Part shown: in pieces, positions 38,650-47,195 of the stretch | Position numbering within the stretch: the first letter of the stretch is position 1 | Layout: each line of letters begins with the position of its first letter | NCBI RefSeq assembly: GCF_003144535.1 | Contig: NZ_PHFJ01000001.1 | Coordinates: 434,001-498,000 of the forward strand | Length of the DNA: 64,000 nucleotides | Reading direction: 5' to 3' | Source of the DNA: Proteus penneri | Lineage (GTDB): Bacteria; Pseudomonadota; Gammaproteobacteria; Enterobacterales; Enterobacteriaceae | Position numbers and translations under genes: made by a program | The notes under the pieces: generated by a model | The model's database searches: none | What the model was told of the DNA's origin: nothing | The model's input: the letters and a program-made list of their open reading frames with translations, nothing else

Positions 38650-39342
38650 ATGAAAAAATTAATATTACTTTTAATTATCTTGATATTACCTTCAGCCGTA
38701 TTAGCAAACATTATTATTAATGGTACCCGCGTTCTTTACTATGAAGGTGTTGATAGTGTTAATATCGAATTGACAAATAATGGTAATTTAGCTTCTTTGG
38801 TACAAAGTTGGATTGATGATGGAGATATAAACTCAACGCCTGAAGATGCGAACTCTCCTTTTTATTTATATCCACCTATTGTAAAAATTGCAGGAATGCA
38901 AGGGCAAACATTAAGAATAAAAAATTCCGATAAGATACCATCGGAAAATCTTGAAAAAGTATATTATTTAAATGTATTAGATATTCCAGAAAATGTGGAA
39001 GCATTAAAAGGAAAGAGTTATCTTCAATTAGCAATGAAAACAAGAATTAAAGTTTTTTATCGCCCCAAAGGACTTACTGATAACCCAGAGACTGTTAATG
39101 AAAAAATTACTTACCAATTAAATGGCAATAAAGTTCTAGTAAAAAATAACTCACAGTATCATTTCACAATAGCATCTATTTCTACACAAGAGACACCTCG
39201 TATTACGCTTGTTGATTCTGAAATGATCCCTCCGTTATCTTCTCGTGAGTTGCCATTAATTAATACATTAAAAAGTAATTCCGTTGTTGTTATTTATGTT
39301 GATGATTTTGGTGTTTATAAATCACAAAATATTAAACTCTAA
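38650..39342 (+). CDS. fimbrial chaperone (first of two in this operon)
   Basis: This PapD-like chaperone has 230 residues: signal peptide about 1-19 (LPSAVLA), then GTRVLYYEGVDSVNIELTN, the SLVQSWIDDG segment, the LEKVYYLNVLDIP segment, and the LQLAMKTRIKVFYRP strand. The ATG at 38650 begins the signal peptide; the open frame extends upstream but would overlap the terminator. Confidence 0.92.
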   Translation: MKKLILLLIILILPSAVLANIIINGTRVLYYEGVDSVNIELTNNGNLASLVQSWIDDGDINSTPEDANSPFYLYPPIVKIAGMQGQTLRIKNSDKIPSENLEKVYYLNVLDIPENVEALKGKSYLQLAMKTRIKVFYRPKGLTDNPETVNEKITYQLNGNKVLVKNNSQYHFTIASISTQETPRITLVDSEMIPPLSSRELPLINTLKSNSVVVIYVDDFGVYKSQNIKL

Positions 39343-39355
39343 TCGAGATAACATC

Positions 39356-41869
39356 GTGAATAATCCAAGATATCTCTCAATCCTTATTTTTTTAGGAATA
39401 CAACATTACACTCAAAATCTGTACGCAGAGGGATTTGACACATCTTTGCTTGTTGGGAATTCAAAGAATGGAGATATTTCACGATTTTATATCGACGATA
39501 AAATCCCTGAAGGAAAACAACTTGTTGATGTTTATGTTAATCAAGAATGGAAAGGGCAATTTGAAATAAATGTAACGGGTGAACATGCAGAGGTTAGTTT
39601 TGAGCCAGTAGATGTAAATAAACTGGGCTTAAATTTATCTTTATCCGCAAAACAAAAACTTGTGCAACAAAAAACAATATTATCAAATGAATTGGCAAAA
39701 GGTGTGACATCGGTATTAGATATAAATAAATTAAGGCTTGATATTAATGCTCCCCAAATTTCGGTGAAAAAATCAGAAGTTGGGTATGTTGATCCGAGTT
39801 ATTGGCAACAAGGTATTTCTGCACTGATTTTGTCTTATAATTTGAATTACTATAACTATAAAGAAAAAAAAGGAAGTAAAAGCAATAACGAAAATTTTTT
39901 TGCCAATATTCATTCAGGTATTAATTTAGGTGCGTGGCAGTTTAGAGATGAATCTAACTACTCTTATTATTCTCATGGTAACAGCCAATGGAAAAACAAT
40001 ACACGCTATGTTTATAAGGCGTTTAGTCAGATAACTTCGGGATTAACAATTGGTGATTTTTATACACCAGCAACACTTTTTACCAGCATTGCATTTAGAG
40101 GAGCATCGTTGGCAACAGAAATGGGAATGCTACCTAACTCAAGTCAAGGTTTTGCTCCTATTATTCGAGGTGTTGCACAAACAAACGCATTAGTTAGTGT
40201 TTATCAAAATGAAAATTTAGTTTTTCAAGAAAATGTACCTCCTGGGGAGTTTTCTTTTCGAGATATTCAACCCACAGCTGGTGGTGGTGATCTATTAGTG
40301 GTTGTTCAAGAAGCTGATGGTAGAAGAGAGTCATTTACGGTGCCATTTTCAGCCGTGCCCGACATGCTAAAAGAAGGTGTATATCGCTATAACGTGATAC
40401 TGGGGGAATCACGGATTAATAATACTGATTACCGACCTAAATTTGCACAAGGTGAGTTTCATTATGGCTTAAGTAACCTTGTTACACTTTATGCTGGAGG
40501 CATTGCCAGTGAAGATTATTACTCTGCATTGATAGGTAGTGGCTGGAATTTTAGATTCGGGGCAATTTCAGCAGATATAACACATGCAAGTGCAGATTTA
40601 CAGACGGGTAAAAAAACCGGACAAAGCTTTCGTCTCGCTTATAGTAAATATATGGATGCAACATTAACCAATTTAACATTGGCTGCTTATCGTTATTCTA
40701 CTCGTGATTATTATAGCTTTGTAGATTCAATTTATGCCCATGACAACTATAAAGCTTGGAAAGATTATCAAAATGATATTGCTCAACAACAAAATAATAA
40801 TAATGCAATATCTGATCTTGATTTATCAACGTTTGATGCACTACGAGGTTCTAGAGCAAAAAATACGTTTACTATAAATCTTAATCAATATTTGGGTGGA
40901 CAACGTGGTGTTATTTTTCTTTCAGGGACACATCGAAACTATTGGAATACAGATGAGAGTAATCGCGAGTATCAGTTAGGCTATTCAAATAATTATAAGG
41001 ATATTGCGTATAATCTTTCTGTCTCAAAGTTAAGAAATTACGATAATAAAGACGAGACTCGTTATTATTTTAATATTAGTGTGCCGATTTCATTTTTTGA
41101 TAAAAGAGCCAATATTAATAATTCAATTTATGCGGCTGATTCACGTTACCAGCAATCTACAATTAGTATGAGTGGAACAGCAGGTAAAGATGACCTAGTT
41201 AATTATACTTTAACAGGTTCAAATCAAACGGGTGGAAATAATTTAGTCGGTGCAAATGTCAGTTATCGTCATCCATATAGCACATTATCTGCATCTTATA
41301 CGGAAGCAAATAATTATCGCCAGGGGGGATTAGGTGCTCGAGGAACAGTTGTTGCCGTACCTAATCATATTGTTTTTTCAGGTAATACAGGGAATACCTA
41401 TACTCTTATCGAAGCACCTATGGCCAATAATATGATGGTTAATGGAAATAAAGCCACATTAACCAATAATCAAGGAATAGTATTAGTGCCTAATAGTATC
41501 CCTTATCGTACAAATAATTATACTTTGACAAATACCGAAATGCCTTCAAATGCCGAGCTTGTTGGAAATACAACTCAGGTGGCTCCGTATTTAGGCGCAG
41601 TTAATTACCTCACATTAACAACGGATAAACGTAAGACATTTATTATTAAAGCATCTTTAGAAAATAATGAAAGTTTACCTTTCGGTACGGAAGTTTTAAA
41701 TAGTAAAAAAGAGAGTATTGGTTATGTCGGACAATCAAGTGTGCTTTATTTAAAAAGTGATGAGTTACCTTCTTCACTCTTTATAAAATTAAATAAAGCT
41801 GAAAAGATGGAATGTGTTGTGGAGCATTTAATAAATACGATGGATAAAAATAGTAATATTTGTCGATAA
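39356..41869 (+). CDS. fimbrial usher of the second operon
   Basis: This outer-membrane usher has 837 residues, close to full length. I chose the GTG at 39356, preceded by GAGAT and giving a usable leader (NNPRYLSILIFLGI ... LYA). Landmarks: N-terminal docking domain (FDTSLLVGNSKNGDISRF), RGVAQTNALVSVYQNENLVFQENVPPG read in parts near residue 265, barrel repeats to about 690, and a C-terminal cysteine pair (MECVVEH, NSNICR). Confidence 0.94.
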   Translation: MNNPRYLSILIFLGIQHYTQNLYAEGFDTSLLVGNSKNGDISRFYIDDKIPEGKQLVDVYVNQEWKGQFEINVTGEHAEVSFEPVDVNKLGLNLSLSAKQKLVQQKTILSNELAKGVTSVLDINKLRLDINAPQISVKKSEVGYVDPSYWQQGISALILSYNLNYYNYKEKKGSKSNNENFFANIHSGINLGAWQFRDESNYSYYSHGNSQWKNNTRYVYKAFSQITSGLTIGDFYTPATLFTSIAFRGASLATEMGMLPNSSQGFAPIIRGVAQTNALVSVYQNENLVFQENVPPGEFSFRDIQPTAGGGDLLVVVQEADGRRESFTVPFSAVPDMLKEGVYRYNVILGESRINNTDYRPKFAQGEFHYGLSNLVTLYAGGIASEDYYSALIGSGWNFRFGAISADITHASADLQTGKKTGQSFRLAYSKYMDATLTNLTLAAYRYSTRDYYSFVDSIYAHDNYKAWKDYQNDIAQQQNNNNAISDLDLSTFDALRGSRAKNTFTINLNQYLGGQRGVIFLSGTHRNYWNTDESNREYQLGYSNNYKDIAYNLSVSKLRNYDNKDETRYYFNISVPISFFDKRANINNSIYAADSRYQQSTISMSGTAGKDDLVNYTLTGSNQTGGNNLVGANVSYRHPYSTLSASYTEANNYRQGGLGARGTVVAVPNHIVFSGNTGNTYTLIEAPMANNMMVNGNKATLTNNQGIVLVPNSIPYRTNNYTLTNTEMPSNAELVGNTTQVAPYLGAVNYLTLTTDKRKTFIIKASLENNESLPFGTEVLNSKKESIGYVGQSSVLYLKSDELPSSLFIKLNKAEKMECVVEHLINTMDKNSNICR

Positions 41870-41880
41870 AGGAAAGCGCT

Positions 41881-42960
41881 ATGAAATCACCAGCTTTTAT
41901 ATTTATAATTTTATTAGGTGCGATAAGCCAACAGGCAATTGCTAATTGTAAACCTGAGGAAACTATTACGGCACCCAATATTAACTTTGATTTATCTGCA
42001 GATTTAAATGCAGCTTCAACAACTGTAACAAAAACGAGTAGAACAACATTTCCGGGTACCTTTAAATGTAATGCAAGAGGAGTATTATTTCCTAATACTG
42101 TGGGTATTGCCTCACCTTTTAATGATGGTCGAACGGGAACAATTGGTTTTAATGGTGGGAAGCAGTTTGTCTCTATTACATTAACGGCATTAGAAAAAGA
42201 TAATGTAACGAATATTTCAGCGGGAACACACCCTGCATCAGATTTAGATACTAATTTCACCTTAAAATTTACGTTATTGAGTAGTAAACCCTCGACCAAT
42301 TATAAAGAGGTGAGTGGAAATACAGCGGTTGTTAATCCTGTTATTTTAGCGTCAGATGCATCGAGTGTTGGGTTAGTTCAGTGGTTACTTAATATTGTTA
42401 TTAAACTTGTGCAATTCTTATTAACGTGGCAATGGCCAGTTGATCAAAATGATATTTTCTTACAACCAATGCTAATTACTTATAATCCTGTCATGACAAC
42501 CTGTAATTTTTCTAATGCGGGTTTAGTTGTTTCATTGCCATTAATCAGTGTAAAAGATGCAAAAACGGTAGATAAAGCAGGATACACGCCTTTTACATTA
42601 AATTTTACGTGCCAAGACTTTTTAAGTGGTTCAAAAGCGTCTAGAAATATTAAGATGTTTTTATCGAGCCAAAATTTATTGGCGACAGACAAAACTATAT
42701 TAACTAATACAACAGCGCAAGGTGCGGGGGGGATCGGATTCCGTGTAGTAAAAAGTGATAATATCAATAGCCCCGTTATTTTTTCTGACAATATTAATTC
42801 TCAAGGCAGTGCGACCAGTATTTTCAGTGTTAATCAAGGTGGCAACTTATCCTCTGCATTTTCGATAAATATGGGGGCTTATTATTATCCTTATAGTGTT
42901 AATTCAGTTACTCAAGGGAAAATAACAAGCACTGCGACATTAGTGATGTCTTATGACTAA
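41881..42960 (+). CDS. probable tip adhesin of the second operon
   Basis: This exported protein has 359 residues: signal peptide about 1-22, an N-terminal domain with only one close cysteine pair (Cys23 and Cys63), and a C-terminal pilin-like domain from about residue 205 (TCNFSNAGLVV ... FTCQDF). An unusual feature is a strongly hydrophobic stretch at about residues 161-184 (SVGLVQWLLNIVIKLVQFLL) between the domains. It has no close resemblance to FimH that I can see. AAAGGAAA precedes the ATG at 41881. Position after the usher supports an adhesin role. Confidence 0.72.
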   Translation: MKSPAFIFIILLGAISQQAIANCKPEETITAPNINFDLSADLNAASTTVTKTSRTTFPGTFKCNARGVLFPNTVGIASPFNDGRTGTIGFNGGKQFVSITLTALEKDNVTNISAGTHPASDLDTNFTLKFTLLSSKPSTNYKEVSGNTAVVNPVILASDASSVGLVQWLLNIVIKLVQFLLTWQWPVDQNDIFLQPMLITYNPVMTTCNFSNAGLVVSLPLISVKDAKTVDKAGYTPFTLNFTCQDFLSGSKASRNIKMFLSSQNLLATDKTILTNTTAQGAGGIGFRVVKSDNINSPVIFSDNINSQGSATSIFSVNQGGNLSSAFSINMGAYYYPYSVNSVTQGKITSTATLVMSYD

Positions 42961-42972
42961 AGAGTGTATCTA

Positions 42973-43680
42973 ATGAAAAAAATAATAAATGTTAGTTTTA
43001 TTTTATTATTTACGCTTATAACATCCATAGCAAAGGCAAGTGTGGTACTTGAACGTACACGTTTAATTTTCCCCATGGACAAATCAACACTATCATTGCA
43101 AATTTTTAATCGCAGTGAACAGCCAACATTAGTTCAATCTTGGATAGATGATGGTGATATTGCATCAACGCCTGAGACGACAACAGCGCCTTTCATTGTA
43201 ATTCCTCCTATAATGAAAGTCTCTGCTAATGGGGGAGCACAATTAAAAATACAACAATTAGAAAATAAATTGCCTCAAGATAGAGAATCTATTTTTTATC
43301 TTAATGTGCTTGATATTCCACCTAGACCTAACAGCAGCGAAAATGCCAATACGTTACAATTAGCATTACAAACTCGCATCAAGCTTTTCTATCGTCCTAA
43401 ACAACTTGAATTAACCAGTAGCACTATTTTTAAACAGATTGAAATTATAAAGAAACAGCAGAATTTAGAGATTAATAATCCTTCAGCATATTTTTTTACG
43501 ATTTCAAAAATGTATACACAAGAGAATATAGAGCAATCTTTAATTGAGCCCACCATGATAGCGCCTTTCTCAAAACAGGAAGTCGAATATAAAGGACGAA
43601 TTAATACTAACCAAGTTATTACAGTCATCTATATAGATGATGATGGAAATTATCAGCAAGATAAGAAGAATATACATTAG
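42973..43680 (+). CDS. fimbrial chaperone (second of two in this operon)
   Basis: This is another complete PapD-like chaperone of 235 residues (signal peptide about 1-21, VVLERTRLIFPMD, TLVQSWIDDGD, DRESIFYLNVLDIPP, LQLALQTRIKLFYRP). It differs clearly from the first copy, so it is not a recent duplication. Being next to the adhesin gene, it may be a dedicated adhesin chaperone. The ATG at 42973 is preferred to the GTG at 42964. Confidence 0.9.
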   Translation: MKKIINVSFILLFTLITSIAKASVVLERTRLIFPMDKSTLSLQIFNRSEQPTLVQSWIDDGDIASTPETTTAPFIVIPPIMKVSANGGAQLKIQQLENKLPQDRESIFYLNVLDIPPRPNSSENANTLQLALQTRIKLFYRPKQLELTSSTIFKQIEIIKKQQNLEINNPSAYFFTISKMYTQENIEQSLIEPTMIAPFSKQEVEYKGRINTNQVITVIYIDDDGNYQQDKKNIH

Positions 43681-43692
43681 TTATATTTTATA

Positions 43693-43734
43693 ATAAAAAA
43701 GACTGCATATTACTGAAGAAGTTAATATGCAGTC
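43693..43734 (-). terminator. terminator of the siderophore-interacting protein gene
   Basis: GACTGCATATTA (43701-43712) pairs perfectly with TAATATGCAGTC (43723-43734); on the minus strand it is followed by TTTTTTATTA. It may also stop the convergent fimbrial operon. Confidence 0.85.
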
Positions 43735-43766
43735 CGTACAGCCAACGCTTAGTCTTTAATTATCGC

Positions 43767-44630
43767 TTAGCTTACGTCTTCGTTATCCATAACATGGTGA
43801 CGTTCAGCGTGATAGCCTTCTTCGTCATAACCAAAACGCCAATAAGGAATAGCATAAATTAAGCTGCGATCGAAACCGTTATCACGGCGAATATGACGTC
43901 TTAATGCACGAATGATTTTGTCTTCACCAGCAATCCAAAATGCCACATCTTCAGTTGGTAATTTCCACGACGTAAATTCATTAATCAAGTTTTGAGTTTG
44001 TTCTTCAACAGAACCGATTAACCAGATTATCTCTAAGCCTTTAGGACGTTTAATTTCTTGGCGATGCGCTTCGTCCTCTACTCGTATAATGACTTTCCCT
44101 TGAACATTAGGTTGCATGGTTTCTATCAAAGCCATTAAAGCAGGTAATGAACTTGGATCAGCTGCCATATAGTAATGCGACGCTGGTGCTAATAAAGGAG
44201 CAGGTCCACCCGGATTAGTGATCCCAATATAGTCTCCTTGCTTAGCATTTAGTGCAAAATGAATAGCAGGGCCAGCATCGTCATGTATTGCAAATTCAAT
44301 ATCTAACTCTTTTTGTTCGGGGCGAATAGCACGAACACTGTAAGTACGTACAATCGATTTTGGTTCGCCTTCAGGCCATGTAGGGCCTTTCTCAGAAAAG
44401 CCTGGTACTGTTGGTTTAACTTGGCCTTCTAAAGGTAAGAATATTTTTAAATGTGCCCCCGCAGTATCTGCTGGGTAAGTATCTAAATCATCACTCGTAA
44501 AGGTGATGCAGCGCATTCCCGGTGTAACATCAGTAATATGTTTTACTTGAACTAGGCGAGGAGGAGCGGGTTTATAAATGTTTTTTTCTTGAGATATTTT
44601 TTGGTTACTCACTTTTTTTACCTGACTCAT
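43767..44630 (-). CDS. siderophore-interacting protein / NADPH ferric-chelate reductase
   Basis: This cytoplasmic SIP-family flavoprotein of 287 residues releases iron by reducing ferric siderophores. It has the FAD-binding site RTYSVR near residue 95, the GPAIHFALNAKQGDYIGITNPGG segment and the C-terminal IAGEDKIIRALRRHIRRD ... YWRFGYDEEG typical of YqjH/ViuB proteins. A good Fur box lies upstream, so it is expected to be induced by iron limitation. No siderophore genes are next to it. Confidence 0.92.
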   Translation of the reverse strand: MSQVKKVSNQKISQEKNIYKPAPPRLVQVKHITDVTPGMRCITFTSDDLDTYPADTAGAHLKIFLPLEGQVKPTVPGFSEKGPTWPEGEPKSIVRTYSVRAIRPEQKELDIEFAIHDDAGPAIHFALNAKQGDYIGITNPGGPAPLLAPASHYYMAADPSSLPALMALIETMQPNVQGKVIIRVEDEAHRQEIKRPKGLEIIWLIGSVEEQTQNLINEFTSWKLPTEDVAFWIAGEDKIIRALRRHIRRDNGFDRSLIYAIPYWRFGYDEEGYHAERHHVMDNEDVS

Positions 44631-44668
44631 TTAATTTTTTATTGATGTAGATATTATCATTTTCAATT

Positions 44669-44687
44669 AATAATGATAGTCATTATC
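44669..44687. promoter_or_regulatory. Fur box
   Basis: AATAATGATAGTCATTATC matches the Fur consensus GATAATGATAATCATTATC at 17 of 19 positions. It lies 39 bases before the siderophore-interacting protein gene (minus strand), where it would overlap the promoter. The rest of the gap up to 44933 shows nothing else. Confidence 0.9.
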
Positions 44688-44933
44688 AATATTAATATTG
44701 ATTTAGTAAAGGAATGCGTATTTTTTATTTATATAGTGTGATTAGGTTCAAATTAAAAATAAGAAGATAATAATCAATGTGATAAGTATGATTTGATAAC
44801 GTTGAGGCATTAGCTAAAGAAGTCAAAGGTAAATAAAAATACGAAGCGCAATGTGGGATAAGATGAGTTGGTGTTATTTTCTTTAAAGAAAAGATGTTTT
44901 CAGATGGTCGTAATAAAGGCGGGAGAATAAATG

Positions 44934-44975
44934 AATACAGTGAGTAAACTTATTAGTAGGCACACTCACTGTATT
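44934..44975 (-). terminator. hairpin downstream of the DUF805 gene
   Basis: AATACAGTGAGT (44934-44945) and ACTCACTGTATT (44964-44975) form a perfect 12-base stem with an 18-base loop. The T run on the minus strand is poor (ATTCATTTATTC), but position fits a terminator. Confidence 0.65.
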
Positions 44976-44997
44976 GTTATATTAATTTAGTAATAGA

Positions 44998-45381
44998 TTA
45001 AGCTTTAGGATCTGGGCCGAATCGGTTGTCACCTTTAGTACCTTCAAGGCACATAAAGACAAAAACAATTAATCCACCAACAGCAGGAATAAATGCAAGT
45101 AAGAACATCCAACCTGATTTATCTTGGTCGTGGAAACGACGAATAGTCACGGCAAGGCTAGGGATGATAATAGCTAAAGAGTAAATACCTAAAATGATAC
45201 CAACAATTGAACCTAACCCACTCATTTCACCCGTATTCATGTCTATTGATGAAATCACAATAGCATATAGGATGGTAATAATAATGGTATTTACTAGAGT
45301 AAACATCCAATATTCTTTTCTACGAGCACGTCCTGAAAAGTTAGCATAATTATTTTTAATGACTTCCAAATACCAATTCAT
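44998..45381 (-). CDS. DUF805 inner-membrane protein, YhaH-like
   Basis: This encodes 127 residues with the DUF805 opening (NWYLEVIKNNYANFSGRARRKEYW), three or four membrane segments, the conserved VTIRRFHDQDKSGW near residue 85 and the closing GTKGDNRFGPDP. Function of the family is unknown. E. coli YhaH (121 residues) is a close relative. It stands alone. Confidence 0.9.
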   Translation of the reverse strand: MNWYLEVIKNNYANFSGRARRKEYWMFTLVNTIIITILYAIVISSIDMNTGEMSGLGSIVGIILGIYSLAIIIPSLAVTIRRFHDQDKSGWMFLLAFIPAVGGLIVFVFMCLEGTKGDNRFGPDPKA

Positions 45382-45589
45382 GATTTCATCCTTAATTTAG
45401 TAGCAACAATGAGTAAGCCTAGTGTAAGTGATCTTTCTTAGCAATTAAGATAAATCTAAATTATCAAAATATGTATTTTGAACAGAGATCATCTATTATC
45501 CATCCTTTTTAATAGGGAGTGGATTTAATTCTTGAATTAGTCATAAGGCATATCTAAATGACACATTTTTTGTGCCTTTATAGAATAAT

Positions 45590-45660
45590 ACAGATATGAA
45601 CCTGCTAGGCGGCGATATCATAATTACTTTGAAAACTTAATTCAACATTCATTCCAGCTT
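45590..45660. repeat. second degenerate copy of the dispersed repeat, in a gene-poor gap
   Basis: The core GCTAGGCGGC (about 45607-45616) is the reverse complement of the core of the repeat at 28693, with AT-rich, TTCAA/TTGAA-containing flanks on both sides that are more decayed here. The surrounding 45382-45950 shows no gene; a 60-codon frame at 45818 has no ribosome binding site and no recognisable content. Confidence 0.4.
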
Positions 45661-45953
45661 ATTTTTAGAAAAGATAGTTTTTACAGGATTTTCTACATCT
45701 TTATTTATCGAAAATGAATACATAAAAAAGATTTTATCTCTTATTATTAATCAAAAATGATGTAATTAAAGTGATTTTATCAAATAATTTGATTTAAATT
45801 TAGTTAATTATGGATAAATGAAAATATTTACTTTTGTGCCTTATTTTTATAACAAAAAACTTTATATAAAATTAGTTACTAAAAGAATATTTAATAAGAA
45901 TAGGTTAAGTTTTAATGACATGAAAGAGCAATCCACTATCTTAAATAAAGATA

Positions 45954-45985
45954 AAAGGGCCGAAGATAACTTCAGCCCTTTCTTT
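45954..45985. terminator. terminator of the cytochrome bd operon
   Basis: AAAGGGC-C-GAAG (45954-45965) pairs with CTTC-A-GCCCTTT (45970-45981) with one internal mismatch. T-rich sequence follows on both strands; for the minus-strand cyd operon it lies about 65 bases past the last stop. Confidence 0.75.
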
Positions 45986-46045
45986 AATTTTATTTTATAG
46001 TTTATCGTATTTGGTGTTAATTATATTGCTGTATATACTTTACCT

Positions 46046-46207
46046 TTATTTGACTTTCATTCCGGCTAACGTCATTAAAAAGCGAAAGAGGGAAGAAACA
46101 GTGAATAAGGCTAAAACACTACAAAACCAAATAGTAATTAACCATCCCCATTTTTTTAATAATGAGGGTTTACTTTGTATTTGTGGATCAGTGATAACCT
46201 TCTTCAT
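46046..46207 (-). CDS. DUF2474 single-helix subunit of the cytochrome bd oxidase
   Basis: This 53-residue protein has one membrane helix (about 21-43, WGWLITIWFCSVLALFTVSSLF) and the FLMTLAGMK end of DUF2474 proteins, which accompany CIO-type cytochrome bd genes much as CydX accompanies CydAB. The start at 46207 lies inside the end of cydB (20-base overlap), so translation is probably coupled. Confidence 0.85.
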   Translation of the reverse strand: MKKVITDPQIQSKPSLLKKWGWLITIWFCSVLALFTVSSLFRFLMTLAGMKVK

Positions 46208-47195
46208 AATTTGTTTTTCCTCTGAAAACGTAATAACTCCAGAATGTGTAAACGAGAATAATAGGGATGATAAACAGCGCGCCAACTAACATAAATCCTT
46301 GGCTTTCTGGTGGAGCCGATGCATCTACAAAACTAATTGCAGGTGGAATAATGTTAGGCCAAATGCTTATCCCTAACCCAGCAAAACCCAAGAAAATTAA
46401 AGCGAGCGCGCCAAAAAAAGGAAGGTAATGCCCTTGTCTTTTCACTGAGCGCAAAATTAACCAAGTACTGTACAACACTAAAAGAGGAACAGGTAAAAAG
46501 AAGAAAAGGTTAGGCAATGTGAACCAACGTTCAGCAATTGCAGGTTGCGCTAATGGTGTCCATACACTGACGACCACAATAACGGCAAGCATAATGAGAG
46601 CAAGAGGTTTAGCAACCTTATATAGATTTTGTTGTAAATGATCTTCGGTTTTCATAATCAACCAGCCACATCCTAATAAGGAGTAGGCGACAACTAAACC
46701 AAAACCACAGAAAAGTGCAAAAGGCGACAGCCAATCAAAATAGCTACCTGCAAAGGCGCGATTAACAACCGGTAGACCTTGAACAACGCTACCAACGACA
46801 ACACCTTGCATAAAAGTGGCTAAGATAGAGCCAAAGATAAATGATTTATCCCAAAAACCTTTGTGATTATTATCGGCTTTAAAACGAAATTCAAAGGCAA
46901 CACCACGGAAAATTAGTGCGACAAGCATTAATGTTAAAGGCATTGCCAAAGCATCAAGAATAACCGCATAAGCTAATGGGAAGGCGCCAAATAATGCTGC
47001 TCCTCCTAGAACTAACCATGTTTCGTTACCATCCCATACAGGGGCAACAGTATTCATCATTACGTCACGATCTTGGTCACTTTTAATCAATGGATAAAGC
47101 ATACCGATACCAAGATCGAAACCATCCATCACGATATACATTAGCGTACTAAATACAATAATGATGAACCAAATAACTGGTAAATCAATTCCCAT
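46188..47195 (-). CDS. cydB: cytochrome bd (CIO-type) quinol oxidase subunit II
   Basis: This is the second large subunit of a bd oxidase, 335 residues with eight or nine helices. The opening DLPVIWFIIIVFSTLMYIVMDGFDLGIGMLYPL, seen in parts, and NTVAPVWDGNETWLVLGG near residue 48 are diagnostic. It overlaps the cydA-like gene by 11 bases. The subunit appears intact even though subunit I is interrupted. Confidence 0.95.
   Translation of the reverse strand: MGIDLPVIWFIIIVFSTLMYIVMDGFDLGIGMLYPLIKSDQDRDVMMNTVAPVWDGNETWLVLGGAALFGAFPLAYAVILDALAMPLTLMLVALIFRGVAFEFRFKADNNHKGFWDKSFIFGSILATFMQGVVVGSVVQGLPVVNRAFAGSYFDWLSPFALFCGFGLVVAYSLLGCGWLIMKTEDHLQQNLYKVAKPLALIMLAVIVVVSVWTPLAQPAIAERWFTLPNLFFFLPVPLLVLYSTWLILRSVKRQGHYLPFFGALALIFLGFAGLGISIWPNIIPPAISFVDASAPPESQGFMLVGALFIIPIILVYTFWSYYVFRGKTNYEEGYH

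Noticed and set aside
45818-46000. 60-codon frame beside the cyd terminator
   Set aside because: It runs through the terminator hairpin, has no ribosome binding site and no recognisable content.
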